In this document: positions 21,031 to 30,722 of the stretch, one piece after another
How positions within the stretch are numbered: position 1 is the stretch's first letter
How the letters are laid out: every line of letters begins with the position of its first letter
DNA from: Phoebastria nigripes
Taxonomy: Eukaryota > Chordata > Aves > Procellariiformes > Diomedeidae
DNA length: 64,000 nt
Reading direction: 5' to 3'
Assembly: GCA_035582835.1 (NCBI GenBank)
Contig: JAYKAV010003266.1
Coordinates: forward strand, 1,279,385 to 1,343,384
Program-made: the position numbers and the translations under genes
Notes under the pieces: model-generated
What the model saw: the letters and a program-made list of their open reading frames with translations, nothing else
Told to the model about the DNA's origin: nothing
Databases searched by the model: none

Positions 21031-24000
21031 ACCTTCTACAGCAAATTCTTATCCCAGAGACTACTTTTGTCTGTCAAAGAATTATCATTGTTAAAAGTGA
21101 ACAGGGGAAAAGGTAAACTAAGTAACACACATGGCTTTAGCGTGGAATAAAGTTAATAGGTAATTCAAAATACATCCTTCTTTACAGTTACTAAATTTGA
21201 ATCAATGCTACTTGTTCAACCTGAAACAGTTGATAATATACTAGCACTGCAAACCAGCATTTATCATTCTAGTTTAGACAGCTTAAGGGATGTGCGTAAA
21301 AATCAGATTAATACCAGCTAAAGAAAGCAATGTTTCTTCAAACTTTTTGGGTTTGTTTGNTTTTTTTTTTTTTAAGTAAAGAGGTTGTAAACATGTTGTG
21401 TCTTACACGTATTATAGAGCAAATTCAGCATATTAAAAATCACATTTAATTTATGGGTTGCAAACATCCCTTGGACCCTGTAATATTTTTTCTATGTTGG
21501 ACTATGGCAGAGTTACAAAGTCAGCATTCATGGATGGCTTGCGAACATCAGCAGCTTTGAACTGAAGACTTTATTCTGCTTTTAAAATTAGGTGAATAAT
21601 ACACCTTTTCCACATGATTTACCAATCAAATATATCTTAATTGATTTTTTTTAAAAATCACTTATTTTTCTCCAACACTTTAAGCAACTGCACTAGATAT
21701 ATGACTTCAGAGCTCAAGTTTTTAGGCTTCACATTTAATGATGCCATAAACACTCTTCATAATGGTTTTATCTTTCTAAAACTTTAAAAGCAAACAGAAG
21801 GCAGCATGCACATTGATTAGAGCTAGGAGAGTTAGCATCAGGAACCTATGTTCTACTCCTGATTGTCTTGATGAATCACTAAGTGACCTCGAAGAAGTCA
21901 TTTCACCTCTCTTTGCCAATTATACAAGCTGTATCGAATTTAATACCTCCTCTTTCAATACGTGAAGCTCAATTCATGAACACCTACAAAATACCATAGA
22001 GAACTCTTGAGAAAGCATACCAGAAAAGTACTGCTATTTACGTTTAGAATGCAAAAACTGTGCCAGAAAAACTTCAGGTGGATCAGTCAAAAGACCAGGT
22101 GACAAAGAGCTTGTGAAAATTCCTTCTTGAGTTTTGTTCTCAGTCAGTAGTCTGTTACTTTGTGTGTATATGTGTGCGCGTGTTTCTTTTCATTTTGATT
22201 TAAACTAGTGCTAGTCACAGAAGTCACACAGCTGTCTGGGTGAGAAGTTAACAACCGTATCGAATGCTCTTCTCTGTTCTGTTGCAACTATGACTGGGAG
22301 CTCCCACTGGCTCCTCGGACCAATGAAGTATCTTACAAAGTGCGTGTGATGGTATATTTTTGATAAATCAGTAAGGTATTCCAATGCAATGGTGTTTTCT
22401 TTAGGAGTTTTATGTTATGAGAAGCTCTCAACCTTATTATTTTCTATTTTCGTACTATAAATGGGCTTTGCTTACAAACATCAGAAGACAGATACAAAAT
22501 GTACTGTATACAACTGCAGGTAGCTTCATTTGAGAACAACTTTCTAGAAGAACCAAGTTTCCTGTTGTCTTTTTTTGGAATTGTAGTGCATATGTTGAAA
22601 CTTGTATATCATTTACAGTATTGAGTCTTGTGCCACTGCTGTACCTGATGTATCCAATCTGGATTAAACAGAGTATGTGCCACAAATACCAAGATGATGC
22701 TGTAGATTTCTTCTAAAAAAAATTCTGGGAGGTTCTTTTGGAGAACTTTGGGTCTTGGCCTAAGCCACTCAAGTTGCATTTAAATACTAATAACTCTTAC
22801 CTAAGCAACCATTAATGAAAACAGCAAGATGACTAAGATGTTATATGAGAGCAATAATGCAGATAGCTAAGTGCATCTCTTACAGTATCCTCCTTTTGAA
22901 CGTTAAGAGTGGCAACAGAATTCATCTTGGAAACAAAATCATATCCTCTTAGCCTTTTCAAACTACGCAAACAAAATCTAGGAGAGCCCCTTCCCTGGGG
23001 TGATTTTGACACAAAGGGAGTAAGGCAGGAAAAAAAAAGCAGAGAAAGAAAAATACTTCTCCTAACGAGATATTTATTATATTTAAAGATCACATCTTAT
23101 GCCTTTCTTTTAAAAGGCAATCTCATCTTGGCAATCCCCTTTAGGCCAAAGTCTTGCATTCTATATTGCAGATAAGAGTCAGCTTGTTTTGACTGCAAAA
23201 CAAGTAGAGCTGATCTCATCTTAATCATATCAGAAAGTGTCACTTAGAGGCATTATTTAAAACTTTCAAAATTCTTTAAGCAGAAATTAAAGTTACTTAT
23301 TAGGTGACTTCTAACACCCACCAAGTTAGAGCTGAACAGAAGAGCTTGGAGACCCCTTTTCTCTCTTGCAGTAAGGGCTGACACCCACTAGGGGCCACCA
23401 CTGCCCCAGCTGACAGGAAAACCCCCCCACGCAGACAGCAGCCTTGCTTGCCCACCTTGTGCTACATTTCTATGCCGCTCACGAGCTAAATCAATCTTAA
23501 AATTCTCCTGCACAGTGAAGAGAGTCAGAATCGCTTAGTATAAAGTTTAGACCCACCACTGCACAAAAAGGTCGAAAGCACTGCCAGGGACACCACAGGA
23601 TTTGCACAGCGAATTTTGCAAGAACATTAGGAACGCTCAGGCAGCAAGTGATTTATGTAAGCTGAGTGAAAACATATGGTATTTCTCAAAGTGAACATGA
23701 AAGTTGCTGAAGGTGAGCAATCAAGCATCCCTGAAGATACCCATTTCACCAAACTAAAGCAGCAAGTCTGCTTCGAAGTACAGTGCATAGTAGGTAGGAA
23801 GCAGTGCTTTTACTAAGAAAATTCCAGCCTTAACAAAACCCCAACAGACTATATCTGCTCTGGTGAACTTTGAGAAATCAAAGAAACTAGCTGAAGAAAT
23901 CTGTCCCTACAATCCCAAACTACTAAAGCTAGAGGATGAAGTTTCAAAATTAGCACGGAGTCAACCTAGGGTCAATACCCTACGCCAGCCAGGACTCTCA

Positions 24001-24573
24001 TCTTTTCCTGCTTCAGAACAGCTACATACAAAGCAGCACAAGCCAAACAGGAAATGCCAATTAGTTTTAGTACTAATAGGTAATTTCATTTCTAATTAAA
24101 GCTTTCCTGTAAGTGTGGCAAGTCTGATATTGCTGCACCCAGAGGGACAGACCAATTATGATTGCTGTGCATTTTCTACATAATTAAACCATCCTCTACT
24201 GCACAGCTTGCCATACACCTAGCTATAGAAATGTTATTTACACAATGTTAATTAATTGGATTTAAATTAGCAATACAGGCATTGAGATGCAGGTTTCACT
24301 CTGCCGCTTAACTAGTATATTATCAGTGCCGGGTGTTTAATAAGAGAATTACAGAAAATGGAACGATGTCCAACTATAAACAGACTATTTAGTCTTATGG
24401 TGAATTCATCTTCACCCAGAAGTCACATGGAAGACAAGTCAAGCAAATAAAACGGGGGTTGGTTTGTATTTTCTCCTTACTGAGATTTCTTACATGTAAG
24501 TGGCTGCCTTTTACCTTTGTTTACTTTGGATTGTAAAGATTGCAACTGAACATCCAGCTGTCTTTCATTTCCT
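21031..24573. other. Convergent interval between KCND3 and DDX20
   Basis: Apart from the MIR-like piece, no gene or RNA gene was recognised. The stretch 22150-22710 has few repeats, and an ATTAAA at 22663-22668 might end a very long KCND3 3' UTR. This cannot be shown from sequence alone. One N lies at 21360 in a T-run. Confidence 0.5.
21814..21970 (+). mobile_element. MIR-like SINE fragment
   Basis: The blocks attagagctaggagagtt, ttctactcctgattgtcttg, aagtgacctcgaagaagtca and tttcacctctctttgcca follow the MIR core consensus in order on the plus strand. It is an old and diverged copy in the KCND3-DDX20 interval. Confidence 0.65.
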
Positions 24574-24579
24574 TTTATT
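24574..24579 (-). terminator. Candidate DDX20 polyadenylation signal
   Basis: On the minus strand this reads AATAAA, 209 bases after the DDX20 stop. It is the first canonical hexamer downstream. A distal alternative lies near 23070. The nearer site would give a short 3' UTR of about 230 bases. Confidence 0.5.
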
Positions 24580-24787
24580 GACAACTTGTTGTAACACCAA
24601 CACTGGAACGCATGTAAAACATTTACCTAGACACAGCTCACTTATGAAAGAGACAACATTTTTCTTCAATCTTAAACAATGTCTGTTTACGTTTGTCAAT
24701 GTATTTGTGGAACCAGCAGTTACGTTCTCACAGATAATGTCCATTCATGGTACCAATCAGCCCGTCCCTAACAGCAGTGTCATTACA

Positions 24788-25890
24788 TCAATCACCACTT
24801 TTCAGCAGTTCCTGAAGATAGATTGAGTTGACATGATAGGCATTCATCCAGTTAAATTGTCTGTAACTTTTCCTATAGTGAGACACCGCAGCATAGTAGT
24901 TTTGCCACGCCTTGTAATAAGATTTCCAGTAGTTTTTGTAACTCCAAGCCTCATATGGAACACCATCATCCCAAGAGCTGCAGGAGCAGTCATCTTCAGT
25001 TTTTCTCGTGGAAGGACTAGGGAATTGATGGTAATGGCTTTTCTTTTGTTTAGCGTTTTGTTTCAGCACTTTCTTTTTCACTTGATTTTGCTTTGGGACT
25101 TGTGATAGCTCCTGAAGCTTCTCTGGTGTAGGACAGAAGCCTGCATGACCCTGACGTGTTGTGGGAACAGCATTCTTCTCCTGTGTATCTAAAAATGCTC
25201 CAAAGCATGAGTTATTTTCCCTACTATTGGAGGAAGCTCTGGAACTGCACGAACCATCACTGTCACCAGACACACCACCGTTGGCCACCATCTCTGTATT
25301 ATGTTCCACCTCTTTCCACTCTACGCCACCATTTCTGGGGAGCTCACGTTGTTCTCCTGGGCCTGAACAGCTTCTTAAAATTTCGACCTCTCTCTCTAAC
25401 CCTTCTTTAATGAAATACTCATAGTCTTCAACAAACTCTGAGAAGTTCCAGGGATTGTTCTGTTGGTTTTTGAAAGATGACAAGCATGGAATTCTGGGAA
25501 GATTTTTTTTTAAGGCCTCCTCATCTGGAGACTGAGTGTTATGTTGCCCATCCGTTCTGGAGACAGTTTTGACTTGATTCTGCTGTTCTGTGTGGCAACT
25601 GGAAGTTTGGGGGTTTCTGCTACCTTTTTCTGTATTTGCAGAATTTGTGCACTTCCTTATCTGCTTTTGCTTCAGAGCCTTTTTTGGCCTTTCTACAGAA
25701 GAATTATCACCTGGAAGATTAGAAAGAGGCTGAGATACCTCTGAAAAACTATTTTGAACAGGCTGCAGTACTGGTTCCTCTGGTCTAAGACACACAGTGT
25801 CAGAATTCACTGAAGCACATGTATGTATAACAGGTTTGACTTCTACCTCCCCATCTTCAAATTGATCCATCATTCCTGGAGGTATAGGCT
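24788..25890 (-). CDS. DDX20: DDX20 terminal coding exon 11 (Gemin3-specific tail)
   Basis: The exon is 1103 bases and encodes residues 404-769. It is a single large exon, as in other vertebrates. Conserved islands are [23 protein letters not shown], a Ser-rich [15 protein letters not shown] stretch, and a C-terminal aromatic block ending [13 protein letters not shown]. The rest is low-complexity and diverged. This tail is the family-specific part that contacts other SMN-complex members. The acceptor is cccttttgtgcag. Confidence 0.95.
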
Positions 25891-28800
25891 CTGCACAAAA
25901 GGGAAACAAGCAGGCACTCGATTAAGTGCATCCTTCCCTCTGGAACTCAAATGAGTACCAAAGTAAAGCTTTGCAAAATCGCAGATAAGATGTTAAGACA
26001 TGTTAAGTTAGGGCTACAAACCTACCCCTTCAATTCTTGAAAGAGCTCAAATAGCCATAACGTTTTCTTCATGGAAGGCATCAAAAAGTTGATCAAGACA
26101 AGCAGTACTGCATTACTTGTCACCTATTTTTCATATCCTACTTAACCAGATAAAAAATTAGAACTATGTAAGAAGGCAAATGCTACATTTCTAGCAGAAC
26201 AGCTTCTGGCAAAGCAAGGGTAGCAAATCTTCTGCTGTTTCAATTATTTCTTCCTTACTTCTCCTACTGTATCTTATAGCCTGACAAAGGCTTAATACTA
26301 AATTTCTGGAAATCCAAGCAGTTATGTAGTTGCTTAATCAACACCAGGATGCAGAGTTCCTCTCCCTATCCATAAGCATGCACTGTTCATTTTCTATTGC
26401 TTTGCACAACTGCAGCAGTTACACAAGTAGTCATTAGCACAGAGTATGAAAAACCTGTACCAAAATTAATGCAACTTCAGGAGAGAAGATACATGTCAGT
26501 TGCCTGTGGATTTGTCTGAAGCTTTGAATAAACAGAAAACAAACAAGACAACAGCTGCATTCATAGGACAGAGCATACCTGGTAGAGGAAGAAGCTGAAG
26601 ATTACATTTCTGAGCAATTTTCATCATCACGTTTTCTTCCTCTCCGCGGCAGCAGTACGTCACAGATAAGCCTAAAGTTCCTGTGATAGACAACAGAAAG
26701 TGTAATTACCTAACCAGAGCCAGCAAAGCTAGTGCAAGCTCAAGAAATCCATGACTGTTTTTACCAAAGCGCCCAGCTCTGCCAATACGATGCATGTACG
26801 TTTCCCAGTCTATGGGTACATCCAGGTTGATAACCAGATTCACTTTTTCAGCATCAATTCCACGAGATGTCTTGAGAAAGTGAGGAGAGAAGGGGATAAG
26901 TAACTGAATATGCTGAACAAATCTTCAGATAAATACAACACATTTGGGAGTAACTGCTCATATAGTAACTTTTAGTTGTTACAATACACCATAAAGCACC
27001 TACAATTTTCCAGCCAGTTTACAGTATTTCACGTAGAACAGGCATATCGCATTGCGACCATGAAAATGAGGGATCATTTTTCTTATGCCTTCTATGTATC
27101 AAATACAAGCAAGTATGTTTTTCCCCCAGCATCAAAAAATTCAGCCCTACAGCACTAATCTTTTCATGACAGGACCTCAAACAATCAACTGAAGAGAAAA
27201 ATACATCAACCACAAAAAAGCTGAGAGTGCCTCAAGCATCACCACTGCTCTATTTAAAGTTGTTTAGCATGTTACTATTGTGAGCATACTGTACTAGAGA
27301 AACAAACTATTCCTTCCCATAGCTCCTATCCAAAGTAAACAACTCTACTATTCTGAAATATCTATAACCTTCTGCAAAGCAACAGATAAATTAAAAATTA
27401 TTTTTGAACCAGATGAGGAATAGGGGACAATTTCTAAGTTTCACAGTGAAAATAAGTCGCACACAGTGCTCAAGGCACATGCTTTATCAGTGTATTTACG
27501 TTCTATTCAATTGCAAGTCAAATCTAATTCTCTGAAGTAACTTTATGTACAACACTCATGTATGCTATGAAATACTAACTCACCAAGTCTGTGGAAATCA
27601 GAACTCTACAGTGGAATTGCTTTAATTTAGCCATAGCATCAAGTCGTTGATTTTGATTCATGCTGCCTAGAAAGACAAAAATTAGAAACAGATTACATTC
27701 TTCAGTTTTATGCCCCTCAAATTCTGGAAAACACCGCTTTGTAAAACTGTAGATGAGATTAGAAATAAGGTTGAGAGAAACTTCTTCAAACATCAGTTCC
27801 AAATGAGTAAACAAGGAACAAACAAAAACTTGAAAATAAGGAAATCCATTGCAAAAATAATTCTTTTGCTTGTTTTTAAAGAGAAACCAATTATGTAGAT
27901 ACTTAACCCACTTGAACAACACTGACTTTAGACAAATTTTTACTTAAACATGTAAGCCATGGAAAACACTGTTGAAGTAAAAATTCAAGGTTTCTAATAA
28001 ACATTAGGTGCCAGCTATCAGCTTTTTATAGAGAAGCTAGAAATAAAAAAAGATTTTAATTCAACATCTGCATTCCAAAGAAACACTGCTTTAACCTGCA
28101 AATGTAAGTAAACTTTCTCTTTACAAATAAGTCAATGCACTCATCTGGACACTCATAAAAATGACTCTCAAACAAATCTGAAAACAGAAAAGTTAAATAT
28201 TAATTAATTTTTACATTGATTAAGTCCTAAAGACCTATGAAGATTCAAATGCTATTCTTAATTATTTAACCAGAGGCCACACAAACCAAGATTTAAGATT
28301 AATTTTCCTATTTTAGGTCACATTTCTGCACAACTTCAATAGAATCAGAAAGTTTTGAATGGACTTACCTGAAATGCACTCAGCAGGAAAGCCTCTGGAT
28401 GTTAGTATTTCAGCTAGATGTTGAGCCCTGACAGAATATACACAATGAAAATTGTAAGTAAAACTGCAGACCTAACAACCCCTGTGCATTTCTTAACAAC
28501 ANGCTATTCTTTACAGCCAAGGACCACATTCCAAAACTGTCACTTTCATCTTTACATCTAGAACAGCCACCTTACAGATGGAAAAGAACAACAGGATATC
28601 AGGTCTCACTGTACTCTAAACAGCGTATGAGGTACCTTCATGCTAAAGCATTCCTTTGTTTTCAGTATTTCATACTGCGTTCCTCTAGCTGTATTTCAGA
28701 TCTGAAATTTGCATACTGCTTTGAGATCTTATAGAAGGTCTATAAGAGTTTATCCATGACTGGACATTACAACCACCGCTTTCGAACATGCTTTTTACAG

Positions 28801-30722
28801 ATTTTTATTTCAAATTTATTACCTGCTATGCAAATTTGAGAAGACTAAGGCTTGATTAAATGGAATCTTGCTGAACAACTCCTGTAGGTGCTGGGTTTTC
28901 TCTTCAAATGTTTTATGTGGAAGCGGATGGGAATTCACAATTTTGTAATACTGCTTCAGTCCTGAGCATGAAACCAGAAATACTATCAGATTGAGGGTTT
29001 CCATAAAAACATGCACAGTGCTATGCTGCCGTCAACACGTGTCACTGCAGCTAAAACAAAGACTTTGAATCTAAACAAGCACACATGTGCCAAATAAGAA
29101 CCTGCAGGACAGGTTTTTCTTAAAAGGCTGAAATATTTTTGGAACTGATAGAAAAAACAAAGCTACATTCATCACTGATGTTTTAAATACATCAATACTG
29201 GAAACAAATACTTGTAAGCTAATTAACTCGCCTGTGGAGGGAAATTATGAAGCATCACAAATTTTAAAGGTGCATGTTTTGGTTTTAGTATACTCTTCTT
29301 AACCTATGGATAACAACATCACTATAAACGAACTTCTACTTACCGATGAGACTTGGATCAGTAGGGTTCAACCTCACAAATGTCGGCTCTCTCATATACC
29401 TGGTCAAAGCATTAGCTAATGATTCAGGATAAGTAGCTGAAACAGCAAGCATCTGCTTATTGGCTGGTAGCGAAGAGTAAATCCAACTGTGAGATAAAGA
29501 AATGGAAATGACTAACAGATATGTATCTAATCTACTAATAAATGCATGAGAAGTGTTCTTCTTACTTGATTTGCTCCTGAAAGCTGCCTTCTTCTAGAAG
29601 CTTGTCTGCTTCATCAAGAATGAAAAGCCGGATACTGGCTGTATTCAAGTAGTCCAACTCTATGAGCTGTTTTATTCGACCTACATATGAAAAAAAAAAA
29701 GTAAAACGAACTTGAAAAATATTAATTGAAAGCTTCTAATGATTAATTTTGTAATCTAAAAAAAAAAATTTAATAAGCCTTAGAAAGGGCATATTTAGAA
29801 TAATCTCTCACTAAAAATACCTGGTCTAAATGTGTCTGGCACTGGCCTTTGAGACTACCCCCTATTATTAAAAAAGGAACCCAGATTTCAAAAGCACCAC
29901 TTATTGTAGTGTGAAGTATCACACCGTATCTGAAGCACAATGAAGCACGTCCATACCTGGGGAGCCAACTGCTATATGGCACTTCTTTAGTCTGATTTTG
30001 TCCTGGTTCAAAGGAGTCCCTCCAATGAAGACGTGGCATTCCAATCCTTCCATTTTTATTCCAATAGTTGTGATTACAGCATGAATTTGTACAGCAATCT
30101 CTCGTGTAGGAGCCAAGATCAGAATCTGTAAGGGCCAAGGATTAAGTGTGAAAGCTGCAGAATAGTTCCAAAGATTAAAGCCCAGAGTCCAGTCGTGATG
30201 GTTTCAAATACTGTGTCTCACAGGCGATAACGTCGTTTCCCTAAGAAAAAGAGCGATTCCCTCTCACAAAGCAACGTCCCCCCCCCGCGTACCGGTAAGG
30301 GCGGGCCGGGCCAGCGCGCAGCAGCAACCCGGGGCCGGGGCTCACCTGCGTGGCGGGGCTCTCCAGCAGCACCGCGTCCAGGGCGATGGTGGAGAACACG
30401 CAGGTTTTGCCAGTGCCAGACTTGGCCTGCACGATGAGATCTGAAAAGAGCCGCCACAGAGGTCACCGGAGGCCCCCGGGTGCCCCCAGCCCCGCGCCCG
30501 GCCCCTCACCCGGCCCGCCGGCTCACCCAGGCCGCAGCGCCCCAGCGGGATGGCCTTCAGCTGGACCGGCGACGGCCTGTGGAACCCAGCCGCCTCCAGC
30601 CCCGCCAGCACCGGCGCCGACAGCAGCAGCGACCCGAAGTCGGAGGGGCCGCCGGGCACCAACACGTCGCGCGTGCGGAACCGTCCCTCAGCCGCCACCG
30701 GCGCGTCCGCGGGGGCCGCCAT
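24788..30722 (-). CDS. DDX20: DEAD-box RNA helicase DDX20 / Gemin3 (complete, 11 coding exons)
   Basis: DDX20 is an ATP-dependent RNA helicase in the SMN complex, which assembles Sm cores on spliceosomal snRNAs in the cytoplasm and is found in nuclear gems. The 11 exons sum to 2310 bases, 769 residues plus stop; mammalian proteins are about 820. Motifs by residue: Q-motif region [12 protein letters not shown] 51-61, motif I AKSGTGKT 71-78, Ia PTREIA 103-108, GGT 132-134, SPGR 152-155, DEAD 176-179, SAT 208-210, TSRGID 334-339, and motif [12 protein letters not shown] 360-369. The tail from residue 403 is polar and Ser-rich. It ends in a Tyr/Trp-rich block ([19 protein letters not shown]) typical of Gemin3. 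The ATG at 30722 has A at -3 and G at +4. An in-frame ATG at 30800 would add 26 Arg-rich residues and is less likely. It is convergent with KCND3 and divergent from INKA2. Confidence 0.97.
26579..26680 (-). CDS. DDX20: DDX20 coding exon 10
   Basis: The exon is 102 bases, residues 370-402. It encodes [19 protein letters not shown] and CNLQLLPLP, the end of the helicase core. The acceptor is gtctatcacag and the donor is CCAG|gtatgc. Confidence 0.95.
26765..26870 (-). CDS. DDX20: DDX20 coding exon 9 (motifs V and VI)
   Basis: The exon is 106 bases, residues 334-368. It encodes [19 protein letters not shown] and [13 protein letters not shown], carrying helicase motifs V and VI with the arginine finger. 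The acceptor is ctttctcaag and the donor is TTTG|gtaaaa. Confidence 0.96.
27584..27666 (-). CDS. DDX20: DDX20 coding exon 8
   Basis: The exon is 83 bases, residues 307-333. It encodes [19 protein letters not shown] and RVLISTDL. The acceptor is gtctttctag and the donor is TTG|gtgagt. It holds the start of the motif V region. Confidence 0.95.
28369..28427 (-). CDS. DDX20: DDX20 coding exon 7
   Basis: The exon is 59 bases, residues 287-305 ([19 protein letters not shown]), plus split codons at both ends. The acceptor is tattctgacag and the donor is TCAG|gtaagt. Helicase C-domain. Confidence 0.94.
28823..28961 (-). CDS. DDX20: DDX20 coding exon 6
   Basis: The exon is 139 bases, residues 241-285. 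It encodes [15 protein letters not shown] and [10 protein letters not shown], the start of the C-terminal helicase domain. The acceptor is catgctcag and the donor is AGCAG|gtaata. Confidence 0.95.
29344..29486 (-). CDS. DDX20: DDX20 coding exon 5 (SAT motif)
   Basis: The exon is 143 bases, residues 193-239 plus one base. It encodes [20 protein letters not shown], with the SAT motif that couples ATP hydrolysis to unwinding, and the linker to the second RecA domain. The donor is ATCG|gtaagt. The preceding intron is 79 bases. Confidence 0.95.
29566..29680 (-). CDS. DDX20: DDX20 coding exon 4 (DEAD box)
   Basis: The exon is 115 bases, residues 155-191 plus two bases. It contains [16 protein letters not shown], with the DEAD Walker B tetrad at residues 176-179. 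The acceptor is catatgtag after a T-run and the donor is AA|gtaaga. Confidence 0.96.
29957..30125 (-). CDS. DDX20: DDX20 coding exon 3
   Basis: The exon is 169 bases, residues 98-153 plus one base. It holds motif Ia (APTREIAVQ), the FIGGTPL block and the start of SPGR. The acceptor is ggcccttacag and the donor is CCAG|gtatgg. Confidence 0.95.
30346..30440 (-). CDS. DDX20: DDX20 coding exon 2 (Walker A)
   Basis: The exon is 95 bases and encodes (D)[20 protein letters not shown] then [11 protein letters not shown]. It contains motif I, the ATP phosphate-binding loop. The acceptor is ctcttttcag and the donor is CGCAG|gtgagc. Intron 1 is only 86 bases. Confidence 0.95.
30527..30722 (-). CDS. DDX20: DDX20 coding exon 1
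   Basis: Residues 1-65 plus the first base of codon 66. It starts [15 protein letters not shown] and ends in [14 protein letters not shown]. The donor is CTGG|gtgagc. It carries the Q-motif that recognises adenine. It lies in a CpG island, and the first 25 residues are the poorly conserved part. Confidence 0.94.

Larger units (their letters stand above)
25891..29343 (-). other. DDX20 introns 5-10
   Basis: Introns of 382, 395, 702, 713, 84 and 688 bases lie between the exons in this span (25891-26578, 26681-26764, 26871-27583, 27667-28368, 28428-28822, 28962-29343). They are AT-rich. I looked for intronic box C/D or H/ACA snoRNAs and saw no convincing pair of boxes. One N lies at 28501. Confidence 0.65.

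Noticed and set aside
25891..29343. snoRNA genes in DDX20 introns
   Set aside because: No pair of C and D boxes with terminal stem, and no H/ACA hairpins, were seen.
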